This document shows positions 25,395 through 34,188 of a stretch of 64,000 nucleotides of DNA, one piece after another. Each line of letters begins with the position of its first letter. Within the stretch, counting starts at the first letter, position 1. The translations under genes were made by a program, and so were the position numbers. Below the pieces are notes generated by a model. The model was not told the origin of the DNA and searched no databases. It saw only the letters and a program-made list of their open reading frames with translations. Origin of the DNA: HdN1 sp052035295 (GTDB lineage Bacteria > Pseudomonadota > Gammaproteobacteria > Pseudomonadales > Ketobacteraceae); the NCBI GenBank assembly GCA_052035295.1, contig JBPOHS010000017.1:1-64000 (forward strand). Reading direction: 5' to 3'.

Positions 25395-27947
25395 ATGTCG
25401 ATTCTTGCTCATGACAGCAGTAATTTTTACCGCCCTGACATAGATGGGCTTCGTGCCATCGCAGTATTGGCAGTCGTGCTGTTTCATATAGATGAGGCTT
25501 GGGTGCCGGGTGGCTTTGCGGGAGTCGACATTTTCTTTGTGATTTCAGGTTTTCTGATCACGCGCAATATTCTGAAAGACGCAGCTTCTCCCCAAGGATT
25601 TTCGTGGAAAGAATTTTATAGAAGGCGCATTTTGCGCATTCTGCAGGTGCTTTTCCTGGTGTTGGGTGTCACTTTGTTGGTGGGGCATTTCTTGCTGTTG
25701 CCCGACGATTTGTTGGAGTTGAGCTACTCGGCGTTGGCCTCAGTATTTTCGCTGGCCAACGTATATTTTACTTATTTCCTTGATACCAGTTATTTTGCAG
25801 ATGACAGCAGTCTTCAGCCGTTGCTTCACCTGTGGTCGCTGGGAGTAGAAGAGCAATTTTACGTATTCTGGCCCATTTTCCTTGTCGCCTTGTTCAGGCG
25901 AGCAGCGACAAAATGGCTTGTAGGTATCACGTTCGCTTTGGTCTCGTCCTCTTTTCTGCTTGCCGAGTTATTGTTGGTTAGTGCGCCGATGTTCGCTTAC
26001 TACATGCTGCCTACCCGTGCAGGCGAACTGCTGATCGGTGCACTGTTGGCGATTTACTTGGCGACGGGAGGACGCGTCTTCTCTGATGGCGCCAGAATTT
26101 TGAAAGGAATCCTCGGCGCAGCCATGATTGCCTTTGGTTTGATCTGGGTTACCGAAGATATGGGGTTCCCCGGCGTCAATGCGTTGCCGGCCACGGTAGG
26201 TGCTGCACTGCTTATATGGGCGGGGGCTGGCAAGGTCATCGGAGTAAACGGGATTCTTGGGTTGAGACCTTTGGCATTGATCGGCCTCATTTCTTATTCT
26301 CTTTACTTGTGGCATTGGCCTGTGTTGGCTTTTTATCGCTACCTTTACGGCAATGTCGAACCTGTGGTGGGGATCCTTCTTCTTGGGTTGATGTTGCTTT
26401 TTTCTGTGCTGAGTTACCGTTGGATTGAAAAACCCTGTCGACAGTTGCGGTGGAGCTTCAAGCAGGTGACGAGTCGGCTATTTGGGCTTGCGGGAGGTAC
26501 ACTAGCCGCTTTGTGTTTGGCGATTGTGGCAAGCAAAGGATTTGGTCTCTATCAATTTGATGATGAATATCGTAGTGCGTTGAAATCTTTTGAACCAGCG
26601 CCGGTGGCATATTCATATCCCTACGTCTGTCAGCGACCGCATCTGACTGAGAAAGAGTTGAGTACACCTGCGTGCATAATAAACTCTAGTGACGAACCAA
26701 GCGTCCTTCTTTGGGGGGATTCAAATGCTTCTCATTATGTTGGCATGTTGGGTGCATTTGCAGAATCTGCAGGGTTTTCTTTTCGAAATGCTGCTCACAG
26801 TGCTTGTCCGCCGCTTCTCATCGGGGCGGCTGAATTTCTGAAGCCGGGTCGACTTGAAAACTGCCGGAATTCCATAGCAACTGTAGAAAGGCATCTCGGC
26901 AGCTACTCTACAGTAATACTTGGTGCGGCATGGGCGCCTTACGTAGATAGAAATAAAAAGTTTATTGTCTACCTTGAGGAAACGCTCGATCTTTTGGTTA
27001 AGCAGGGAAAGACTGTCATCATCCTTGGTCAAGTGCCAATGTTTAAATTCATCAACAGTAAATGTCCCCAAAAAGCGCTAAAAGTTTCAGCTTTGAACTG
27101 TGTAGGTGGGGATCAGGAACGCTCGCCAAGTGCAAGACGGGTAAATGTTGCACTTAAGCGGTTGGCGGAATCCCGTGAGAATGTGTATTTTTTCGAGGTT
27201 ACGGATTTTCTCTGTCCAAATGGGCAGTGTCGCGCCTTTTATAATGGTGCTTTGCTTTATTTCGATGAAAGCCACTTGAGTATGGAAGGGGCGTGGCTCC
27301 TGGGTCGGAGCATCGTAAGGTCTACTGGGATTCCCTCTGTGTTTTCATTGCTGGGTGATAATCATCCTCGCCCGAGCCAGCAGCCTCTGGATGCAGCTTT
27401 GTTAAACAGAGGCAAAGATAAATTCGCTAGAACGAATCTCGATTGGTCCACTCTGATCAGCGAACAAGGCAGTCGCTGGCGTGGAACTGCGGTTCTTGAG
27501 AAAGAAGGAGCTGCGGTCCGATGGGAAGATGACAGCGAAAGTGAATTTGCAGTGATGCGTTACCGTTTTATGCAATACGAATTGGACAGGCTGAATAATA
27601 AAAATGAAGGGTTTATGTTGCGGGTTGATTTTTCTTCCTGTTCCGGTGCGACGCCTATGCTGCGTGTCGTGATACGGTCCGCTGGCGAAGAAGTCAAGCA
27701 TGATGTAGTGCTTGATTGTGCTTCTCGCAAGTGGAAGGTCAAAGGTTCTCTTGAATTCAATGATGTCAATGTTGGCGGTGTCGATGGAAAACCAGAGTTG
27801 AAAATATTCTATCGTTCTCGATCCAAAGTGGAGGCGGTTGACGTCTCCTTGTACCCTGCCGTAGGAAATGTATTGGGCCGTTATACGACAGAAGCAATGG
27901 GTATGGTGCGAATTAAGGACATTGCATGGGTGAACGGCGATGAATAA
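25395..27947 (+). CDS. Membrane O-acyltransferase fused to SGNH esterase-like domain, with an extra C-terminal beta domain
   Basis: 850 residues. Residues about 12-370 are an acyltransferase-3 (OafA/PatA-like) domain with ten or so membrane helices: YRPDIDGLRAIAVLAVVLFH (catalytic His), the RRRILRI segment and HLWSLGVEEQFYVFWPIF. Residues about 430-640 are an SGNH domain with nucleophile motif LLWGDSNASH and the catalytic DESH near the end (YFDESHLSMEGAW). Together they transfer an acyl group, often acetyl, to a glycan on the periplasmic side. Residues about 670-850 add a beta-rich region (FMLRVDFSSCSGATPMLRVV) not usual in the family. Likely decorates the island's polysaccharide. Confidence 0.92.
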   Translation: MSILAHDSSNFYRPDIDGLRAIAVLAVVLFHIDEAWVPGGFAGVDIFFVISGFLITRNILKDAASPQGFSWKEFYRRRILRILQVLFLVLGVTLLVGHFLLLPDDLLELSYSALASVFSLANVYFTYFLDTSYFADDSSLQPLLHLWSLGVEEQFYVFWPIFLVALFRRAATKWLVGITFALVSSSFLLAELLLVSAPMFAYYMLPTRAGELLIGALLAIYLATGGRVFSDGARILKGILGAAMIAFGLIWVTEDMGFPGVNALPATVGAALLIWAGAGKVIGVNGILGLRPLALIGLISYSLYLWHWPVLAFYRYLYGNVEPVVGILLLGLMLLFSVLSYRWIEKPCRQLRWSFKQVTSRLFGLAGGTLAALCLAIVASKGFGLYQFDDEYRSALKSFEPAPVAYSYPYVCQRPHLTEKELSTPACIINSSDEPSVLLWGDSNASHYVGMLGAFAESAGFSFRNAAHSACPPLLIGAAEFLKPGRLENCRNSIATVERHLGSYSTVILGAAWAPYVDRNKKFIVYLEETLDLLVKQGKTVIILGQVPMFKFINSKCPQKALKVSALNCVGGDQERSPSARRVNVALKRLAESRENVYFFEVTDFLCPNGQCRAFYNGALLYFDESHLSMEGAWLLGRSIVRSTGIPSVFSLLGDNHPRPSQQPLDAALLNRGKDKFARTNLDWSTLISEQGSRWRGTAVLEKEGAAVRWEDDSESEFAVMRYRFMQYELDRLNNKNEGFMLRVDFSSCSGATPMLRVVIRSAGEEVKHDVVLDCASRKWKVKGSLEFNDVNVGGVDGKPELKIFYRSRSKVEAVDVSLYPAVGNVLGRYTTEAMGMVRIKDIAWVNGDE

Positions 27948-28020
27948 TGTCGAAGCCCGCTGGGTGGTGTAATGAACTATATCATACAAGATTTGTTTTT
28001 TAGGTTGTCAGTAAGTCAGT

Positions 28021-29223
28021 ATGTCTAAACGAATATTGCTCCTTACATTTTATTACCCGCCGGATCTGTCTGCGGGATCGTTTCGTGCGTCAGCACTGGT
28101 TGATGCGCTACAGCGAAAATTTGGTGCAGACATTCATATCGAAGTCCTGACAACTTTGCCAAATCGATATAGTGAGCATGCAATTCGCGCGGATCGTGCT
28201 GAAGCGTTTCCTGGGTTGGTTATTCGACGTGTAAAACTGCCTGCGAGACGGGAAGGCTTTGTTGGTCAAGCGCACTGTTTTGTTCGGTTTGCGCGAAAAG
28301 TTCTGCAGATAACAAAAAAACGAGAATATGATGTAGTGATAGCAACCTCATCTCGATTAATGACAGCGTTGTTGGGCGCAAATGTGGCTGCTCGGTGTGG
28401 TTCCCGTCTTTATCTTGATATTAGAGATATTTTTGTTGAGAATCTTGGTGTCCTTTTCAAGCCTTCGATTGCACAGTTGTTGATATCGTTTTTTGGTTTT
28501 TTTGAACGTCGAGCCGTAATGCGGGCCGATAAAGTTAATCTGGTGTCTTTAGGTTTTTTGCCATACTTCCAGCAGCGGTATCCGGGAAAGGAATTTTCGT
28601 TTTTCTCCAATGGGGTTGATGACGCTTTCGCGAATGATAGGAATAATCCATCTGAAGTTGCGGCAGTTGATTTGCAAGCGCCGGTTCAGATTCTCTACGC
28701 GGGAAACGTTGGTGACGGTCAAGGGTTGCACATGATCCTGCCGCAATTGGCTAAGCATTTAGATGGTCGTGTCCATTTTCGAGTGGTTGGTGCTGGGGGG
28801 CGTTTGGGTGATTTGATCGACGCGATCCGTGCACAGAACGTTGAAAATATTGAAATCATGTCTCCAATCCCGAGGTCGGAGCTTCTTGGCCTCTACCGTG
28901 CAGCCGATGTATTGTTTCTTCATCTGAACGACAAGCCTGCTTTCGAGCAGGTGCTTCCGTCCAAGCTCTTTGAGTATGCGGCAATGGGTAAGCCGATATG
29001 GGCTGGAGTTGCAGGGTATGCCGCAGAGTTCGTTTTTGCAGAGGTTGAGAATTCGGTGGTGTTTCCACCTTGTGATGTCCAGGCTGCAGTAGATAGCTTT
29101 GAGCTGCTGGTTCTGAAGCACACTGATAGGAGTCGTTTTGTTCAGCACTATGCCCGTAGAAAAATAATGGATGCAATGGCGCAAGATATTGTAGATTTGC
29201 TGGAGTCAGATAAATGCGAGTAA
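28021..29223 (+). CDS. Family 4 glycosyltransferase (WbuB-like)
   Basis: 400 residues. The N-terminus ILLLTFYYPPDLSAGSFR is typical of WbuB-like enzymes in O-antigen and capsule clusters. The donor domain has VQILYAGNVGDGQGLHMIL and LPSKLFEYAAMGKPIWAGV. It overlaps the next gene by ten bases, indicating coupling. WbuB-like enzymes often transfer 6-deoxy-N-acetylhexosamines such as FucNAc, which would fit the adjacent reductase, but this is inference. Confidence 0.9.
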   Translation: MSKRILLLTFYYPPDLSAGSFRASALVDALQRKFGADIHIEVLTTLPNRYSEHAIRADRAEAFPGLVIRRVKLPARREGFVGQAHCFVRFARKVLQITKKREYDVVIATSSRLMTALLGANVAARCGSRLYLDIRDIFVENLGVLFKPSIAQLLISFFGFFERRAVMRADKVNLVSLGFLPYFQQRYPGKEFSFFSNGVDDAFANDRNNPSEVAAVDLQAPVQILYAGNVGDGQGLHMILPQLAKHLDGRVHFRVVGAGGRLGDLIDAIRAQNVENIEIMSPIPRSELLGLYRAADVLFLHLNDKPAFEQVLPSKLFEYAAMGKPIWAGVAGYAAEFVFAEVENSVVFPPCDVQAAVDSFELLVLKHTDRSRFVQHYARRKIMDAMAQDIVDLLESDKCE

Positions 29224-30173
29224 TGGTGACGGGTGCCAATGGTCTGGTTGGTTCTGCATTGCTGAGGCGTTTGCAGCGGGAGTCCGAATTATATCTTGTC
29301 GCAGGTTTGCGTTGTCAGCGTAATTGTGAGCGTGTTCATGAGACTCGTATATTGGGTGATTTAACGAAAGGGCAACTTCAAGCGGGGATTCTTGGCTCTG
29401 TTGACGTTGTTGTGCACACGGCTGCGCGCGTACACATAATGAAAGAATCGCGGAGTGATGTTTTGACAGAATACCGGCGTGTTAACGTTGGAGGTACTCG
29501 CGCTCTGCTGCAAGCAGCGGTCGATGCTGGCGTACGTCGATTTGTCTACATCAGCTCGGTGAAAGTCAATGGCGAATCCACTTTGCCTGACAAACCCTTT
29601 TCTGAAAAAGATGTACCTCGTCCGCAAGATCCATATGCGCAATCAAAGTGGGAGGCTGAGCAACTTGTACAGTCCGTTTGTGAGGAAAAAGGTATTGAGT
29701 GGGTAATAGTCCGCCCACCATTGCTGTATGGGGTTGGCGTCGGAGCAAATTTTAAGCGTATGATTGAGCTGCTATCGACTGGGCTCCCTTTGCCCCTTGG
29801 TGGAATGAAAAACAGGAGAAGCCTGTTGGCGCTTGATAATTTGGCAGATTTTCTGGCGAGCTGTGTGAAGCACCCTCTGGCTGCAAACGAGTGCTTTTTG
29901 GTGTGTGATGATCGCGATTTTACGTTAACGGAGTTGTGCCGAAAACTATTGGCCGGTATGAATGTAAGAACTGCGCTTGTTCCCATCCCGGGTGTGTGGC
30001 TTGAATTTATACTTAGATCTTTTGGTGCAGGCACAATAGCACAGCGAATATGCGGCGAGCTGCGAGTTGATAGTTCCAAGGCAAAGCAGCGCTTGGGCTG
30101 GCAGCCGCCGTTTACCGCAGATGAAGCCTTGGCATTGACAGTACGCAAGGCTGCCTCCATTAACGAACGATAA
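29214..30173 (+). CDS. NAD-dependent sugar epimerase/reductase, WbpV-like
   Basis: 319-residue extended SDR. It has the nucleotide-binding GANGLVGSALLRRL, catalytic serine region FVYISSVKVNGE and the YxxxK pair in DPYAQSKWEAEQ, then IVRPPLLYGVGVGANF and the substrate-side LPLPLGGMKNRRSLLALDNL. This set matches WbpV-type enzymes that reduce a 4-keto-6-deoxy-HexNAc to UDP-QuiNAc or related sugars, or epimerise UDP-HexNAc. ATG 29214 overlaps the preceding glycosyltransferase. It closes the island. In other clusters such genes precede the initiating transferase (WbpL/WecA type), which is absent here. Confidence 0.88.
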   Translation: MRVMVTGANGLVGSALLRRLQRESELYLVAGLRCQRNCERVHETRILGDLTKGQLQAGILGSVDVVVHTAARVHIMKESRSDVLTEYRRVNVGGTRALLQAAVDAGVRRFVYISSVKVNGESTLPDKPFSEKDVPRPQDPYAQSKWEAEQLVQSVCEEKGIEWVIVRPPLLYGVGVGANFKRMIELLSTGLPLPLGGMKNRRSLLALDNLADFLASCVKHPLAANECFLVCDDRDFTLTELCRKLLAGMNVRTALVPIPGVWLEFILRSFGAGTIAQRICGELRVDSSKAKQRLGWQPPFTADEALALTVRKAASINER

Positions 30174-30235
30174 TTCACGTCGGGCACCTGGACCATTTCT
30201 ATAGCATTCGTTGCGAGTCGTCTTTCACAGCGTCA

Positions 30236-31015
30236 TCAAGCCGTAAGATATCCCCCATCCACCACCAGCTCGGTCCCTGTCGTGTAACTGGACGCATCAG
30301 ACGCCAGATACAGCACAGCACCGGCCATTTCTGCCGGAACGGCCACGCGATTCATGGGGATGTGCATCAGCGCATGTTTGAGGATGGCGTCATTCTTGAT
30401 GAGCGCAGCCGCAAACTTCGTGTCGGTGGCACCAGGCAGAAGCGCGTTGACGCGGATGTTCAAACCAGCGCATTCCTTGGCGAAGGCTTTGGTCATGGAA
30501 ATCACAGCTGCTTTACTGATGGAATATATGCCCTGCATGGCGCCCGGTATGACGCCATTCACCGAAGCCACATTGATAATGCTGCCGCCACCTGATTCGC
30601 GCATCAACTTCGCGCCTTCCACCGACATGAAGAAATAGCCGCGAATATTGACGTCTACAGTTTTTTGGTAGGCGTTGAGATCGGTGTCAAGAATGTGTCC
30701 GAAATAGGGGTTGGTCGCAGCGTTATTGACGAGGATATTCAGTTTGCCGTGCTGGGTGCGTATCTGCGCAAACGTGTTCTGGATTTGTTCCATTTCGCCA
30801 ATGTGGCAGGCCAGCGCCTCGGCACTGCCGCCTTCGGCCTTGATGGCGTCTGCCACGGCCTGACAACCTTCGATTTTTCGGCTGCTGACGATGACGTGTG
30901 CGCCCTGGCGTGCGAGCAAATGCGCAATAGCTTCTCCGATGCCGCGACTGGCACCGGTCACGAGGGCAATTTTTCCGGTCAGATCGAAGCTTGGAACATA
31001 GGAAGATTGGGTCAT
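30236..31015 (-). CDS. SDR-family oxidoreductase
   Basis: 259-residue classical short-chain dehydrogenase. Cofactor motif VTGASRGIGEAIAHLLA, NNAA (VNNAATNPYFG), catalytic Ser region INVASVNG and active-site YSISKAAVISMTKAFAKE are all present, ending VVDGGYLTA. It is last in a tight four-gene minus-strand unit after the acyl-CoA dehydrogenase, phosphotransferase and phosphatase (8 bases from the phosphatase stop), so an alcohol or 3-hydroxyacyl intermediate of acyl-CoA degradation is a reasonable but unproven substrate. Confidence 0.9.
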   Translation of the reverse strand: MTQSSYVPSFDLTGKIALVTGASRGIGEAIAHLLARQGAHVIVSSRKIEGCQAVADAIKAEGGSAEALACHIGEMEQIQNTFAQIRTQHGKLNILVNNAATNPYFGHILDTDLNAYQKTVDVNIRGYFFMSVEGAKLMRESGGGSIINVASVNGVIPGAMQGIYSISKAAVISMTKAFAKECAGLNIRVNALLPGATDTKFAAALIKNDAILKHALMHIPMNRVAVPAEMAGAVLYLASDASSYTTGTELVVDGGYLTA

Positions 31016-31023
31016 GGCGGCTC

Positions 31024-31755
31024 TCAGCGATAAGTGACAAGCGATGGGTTGGTGGCAGATTCGAGATGACTGTAGCTGTTGAAACTGCTCAGACTCACAC
31101 GTTCGCCGTTATAGAAAATTTTGGTGATTGACGCATTGATCATGGCGTAATTGAGCTTGAGCACGTGGTCATCCGGCACGCCCAGCAGATGCTGGGTGAT
31201 GATGCTCACCGGGCCTCCGGAGGTGAACACGGCCACGTGTTCACCGGCGGCGCAGTGTTCGAGCAACGCAGTAAAACCGGTAATGCAGCGGTCGCGGAAG
31301 GCCTGCCAGCTTTCCTTGTAATCACGATCATGATCGCCGGACAGCCAGCGACGCATGGCTTGATCAAAGATGATCTGGAAGGCTGCCGCAGGTCTCGGCT
31401 GGTTTGCGAGATAGCTAGCCAGTACCGCTTTGTCTTCGAATTCAGGGCGAAAACGCGCCACGACTTCTTCGTGATCGAACTCGTTGAATGCGGATGAGAT
31501 CAACGGGGCGCCATCATGCGCTGGAGTCAGCGGCTCAGCATCATCGTTATGCCGCTGCAGCGCCTGCAGGCAGTGCTCCATGGTTTCTCTGTGTCGCACC
31601 ATTTCTCCAGCCGCGACTTTGTGAAACCGGATGCCAGCGCGGGCAAAATGCTGACCGACGTGCGCCGATTGCTCGATGCCCAGTGGCGAAAGTTTATCGT
31701 AATTGGCTTTGCCGAAAGACGCCTGCCCGTGCCGGACAAGATGTATCGCTCCCAT
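31024..31755 (-). CDS. Histidine phosphatase family protein
   Basis: 243 residues with the phosphohistidine signature HLVRHGQASFG at the N-terminus and the second-half catalytic region VAVFTSGGPVSIITQHLLG. This is the phosphoglycerate-mutase-like fold. It starts four bases after the phosphotransferase stop. Its pairing with an APH-type kinase and an acyl-CoA dehydrogenase is a recurring neighbourhood in lipid-using proteobacteria and suggests a phosphorylated acyl or hydroxyacyl intermediate. Specific substrate unknown. Confidence 0.88.
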   Translation of the reverse strand: MGAIHLVRHGQASFGKANYDKLSPLGIEQSAHVGQHFARAGIRFHKVAAGEMVRHRETMEHCLQALQRHNDDAEPLTPAHDGAPLISSAFNEFDHEEVVARFRPEFEDKAVLASYLANQPRPAAAFQIIFDQAMRRWLSGDHDRDYKESWQAFRDRCITGFTALLEHCAAGEHVAVFTSGGPVSIITQHLLGVPDDHVLKLNYAMINASITKIFYNGERVSLSSFNSYSHLESATNPSLVTYR

Positions 31756-31759
31756 GAAT

Positions 31760-32839
31760 TTATCCTTGTGCCTCTACGGCTTCGCGTTCGGCAATCAATT
31801 GTCGACAGTGTCCTTCCAAGGCCGTCACGATTTTATGAAAGGAGGCAAAGCGCTGATCCTGCGTTTGGCCGTGGTGGAAGCGGTAGTAAATCTGTTGCAG
31901 TATGACCGCAATGCGGAACAACCCGTATACGCGATAGAACAGGAAGTCGATATTCTCGAACCCCATTTTTTGGCAGTAATAGGCGACCACTTCGTCGCGG
32001 GTGAGCATGCCCGGCAAGTGCGTCGGCTGTTGGCGCATCATGTGCATCCATGCGGGGTCACCGGCTTCTATCCAATAACACAGGGTGTTGCCCAGTTCCA
32101 TGAGCGGGTCGCCGAGAGTGGCCATTTCCCAGTCGAGCACACCGATGACTTTCGTGGGGTTTTGCAGGTCAAAAACAAGGTTATCGAAACGGAAATCGTT
32201 GTGTACCACGACAACGCCGACCTGCTTCGGCATATGATTGTGCAGCCACTGCATGACACCTTCAAAATCCGGCACGTTCTCGGTGCGGGCGGCACGATAG
32301 CGTTGAGACCAGCCTTCAATCTGGCGAACGACATAGCCTTCCTGTTTGCCCAGTTTTTCGAGTGCGCTGCCTTGCCATGGTGCCTTGTGCAGGGCAATCA
32401 GCGTGTCGATGGCGTTGAGGCACAATTCGCGGGTTTGTGCAGGGGTTAGTGTGAGTTCTTTGGGGAGTTCTGCGCGTGGAATAATGCCCTTGATGCGCTC
32501 CATCAGGTAGAAATCGCAGCCCATGACAGCTGGATCCTCACAAAACGCGACCATGTCGGGCACCAACGGAAATACCGGCTTCAGCGCTTGCATGACCTTG
32601 TATTCCCGGCCCATATCGTGAGCGGATTTCGCTTTGGTACCAAACGGCGGGCGCCTTAATATGAATTCGCGATTGTCATAGCCCAGCCAATACGTCAGGT
32701 TTGACGCGCCCCCCGGGAATTGGCGAATTTGCAGCTGACCCTCAACGTTGGGCACGTGGGACTTGATCCATTGGTCAACCGCCGGGATATCCAGCTGTTC
32801 TCCTTTACGTATGTCGCGTGCTTCATCAATGAGGGCCAT
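31760..32839 (-). CDS. APH-type phosphotransferase (ACAD10/11 kinase-domain-like)
   Basis: 359 residues of aminoglycoside/choline-kinase fold. Glycine-rich N-lobe PGGASNLTYWLGYDNREF, catalytic loop VVVHNDFRFDNLVF and metal-binding IGVLDWEMATLGDP are intact. The sequence is of the kind fused to acyl-CoA dehydrogenase in ACAD10 and ACAD11, where it phosphorylates a 4-hydroxyacyl-CoA; here the two are separate adjacent genes (46-base gap). I infer a similar 4-hydroxy fatty acid role. Confidence 0.9.
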   Translation of the reverse strand: MALIDEARDIRKGEQLDIPAVDQWIKSHVPNVEGQLQIRQFPGGASNLTYWLGYDNREFILRRPPFGTKAKSAHDMGREYKVMQALKPVFPLVPDMVAFCEDPAVMGCDFYLMERIKGIIPRAELPKELTLTPAQTRELCLNAIDTLIALHKAPWQGSALEKLGKQEGYVVRQIEGWSQRYRAARTENVPDFEGVMQWLHNHMPKQVGVVVVHNDFRFDNLVFDLQNPTKVIGVLDWEMATLGDPLMELGNTLCYWIEAGDPAWMHMMRQQPTHLPGMLTRDEVVAYYCQKMGFENIDFLFYRVYGLFRIAVILQQIYYRFHHGQTQDQRFASFHKIVTALEGHCRQLIAEREAVEAQG

Positions 32840-32885
32840 GCCGTTTCCTCTCTTGTAATTGTGTGGAGTCGCTTTTGTCGCGTGC

Positions 32886-34106
32886 TCAGGCTTTTGCGTA
32901 TTTTTTCAGTTCAATGCGCGCAATCAGTTCGCGGTGCACTTCGTCCGGGCCATCTGCCAGACGCAGGGTGCGTGCGTGGGCGAACATGGTCGCCAGGGCG
33001 AAATCATTGCTGACACCCGCCCCCCCATGCATCTGGATGGCTTGATCGATAATGGTCTGCGCCATCGATGGCGCCACGACCTTGATCTGGGAAATCTCGC
33101 TCATGGCGCCTTTTGCTCCGACGGTATCCATCAGATAGGCGGCTTTCATCGTCAGTAAGCGCGCCATGTCGATCTGGATGCGGGCGTTGGCAATAATGTC
33201 CTTGTTTCCGCCAAGGTTGGCAATGGGTTTGCCAAAGGCGACGCGCGAAGTGGCCCGTTCGCACATCAGGCGTAACGCCCGCTCCGCAGCGCCGATGCAG
33301 CGCATGCAATGGTGTATGCGGCCGGGACCCAGGCGTCCTTGGGCAATCTCGAAACCCCGACCGGGGCCTGCGATGATGTTTTCGCGAGGCACCCGCACAT
33401 CAGTGAATGAGACTTCACCATGGCCCGACGGCTTATCGTAGAAGTTGAAAACGGGCAACATGCGTTCGATCTTGACCCCGGGCGTATTCATGGGGACCAG
33501 CACCATGGAATGTTGCGCATGACGTGGCGCATTCGGATCGGTCACACCCATGAAAATCCCCACTTCACAGTCGGGGTGACCCACACCGGTACTCCACCAC
33601 TTGCGGCCATTCAGGATGACCTCATCGCCGCTGAGCGTGGCCGTTGCCTCCATGTTGGTGGCGTCGGAGGAAGCTACGCCAGGTTCGGTCATGAAGAAGA
33701 CGGAACGGATCTTGCCTTCGAGCAGGGGCATCAGCCAGCGATCCTGTTGCGCCTTGTTGCCGTATTTGATCAGTACCTCCATGTTGCCGGTGTCGGGTGC
33801 GCTGCAGTTGAACACTTCCGAGGCAATAAAGGATGTCCCCATGATTTCGGCCAGCGGCGCATATTCTGCGTTACTTAGCCCTGCGCCAAATTCTTCATCG
33901 GGCAGGAACAAGTTCCACAGTCCGGCGTTCTTCGCTTTGGCCTTGAGCCCCTCCATGACTTGTGGACGTTTCCACTGGCGCCAGTCTGCGTCGTCGGCAC
34001 CTATTTCAGCGAAATAGGCGGGTTCAGCAGGAAGTATTTCCTGTTCGAGAAAGTCGCGAACCTGTTTGATCAAACCTTGAGTCTTGGCAGAGTGGGAGAA
34101 GTCCAT
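32886..34106 (-). CDS. Acyl-CoA dehydrogenase family protein (ACAD10/11-like)
   Basis: FAD enzyme of 406 residues. Helical N-domain (LIKQVRDFLEQEILPAEPAYF), FAD-binding MTEPGVASSDATNMEA, WWSTGVGHPDCEVGIFMGV, and C-domain GGAGVSNDFALATMFAHARTL with DGPDEVHRELIARIELK. First gene of a four-gene unit with the APH kinase, phosphatase and SDR; transcribed divergently from a LysR regulator 80 bases away. The grouping fits an ACAD10/11-like pathway in which phosphorylated hydroxyacyl-CoA is converted to an enoyl-CoA. Confidence 0.92.
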   Translation of the reverse strand: MDFSHSAKTQGLIKQVRDFLEQEILPAEPAYFAEIGADDADWRQWKRPQVMEGLKAKAKNAGLWNLFLPDEEFGAGLSNAEYAPLAEIMGTSFIASEVFNCSAPDTGNMEVLIKYGNKAQQDRWLMPLLEGKIRSVFFMTEPGVASSDATNMEATATLSGDEVILNGRKWWSTGVGHPDCEVGIFMGVTDPNAPRHAQHSMVLVPMNTPGVKIERMLPVFNFYDKPSGHGEVSFTDVRVPRENIIAGPGRGFEIAQGRLGPGRIHHCMRCIGAAERALRLMCERATSRVAFGKPIANLGGNKDIIANARIQIDMARLLTMKAAYLMDTVGAKGAMSEISQIKVVAPSMAQTIIDQAIQMHGGAGVSNDFALATMFAHARTLRLADGPDEVHRELIARIELKKYAKA

Positions 34107-34139
34107 GGCGCAGCTCCTGGGGTAGGGGATGTGCTGATC

Positions 34140-34155
34140 ATAGGTCAGCGCCTAT
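34140..34155. promoter_or_regulatory. Possible LysR operator in the divergent region
   Basis: ATAGG at 34140-34144 and CCTAT at 34151-34155 form a perfect inverted repeat with a 6-base centre. It lies between the divergent acyl-CoA dehydrogenase and LysR genes and has the interrupted dyad shape of LysR-type binding sites. Confidence 0.4.
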
Positions 34156-34188
34156 AATGAATCCAATGAATGATGATCATTGTGGAAT

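Noticed and set aside
15378..30173. The island as a mobile genomic island with integrase or tRNA attachment.
   Set aside because: No integrase, transposase, tRNA or flanking direct repeats were seen in or beside it; transfer by homologous recombination remains possible.
29214..30173. Calling the epimerase/reductase galE.
   Set aside because: Its motifs match the WbpV-like group rather than GalE; the exact substrate is left open.
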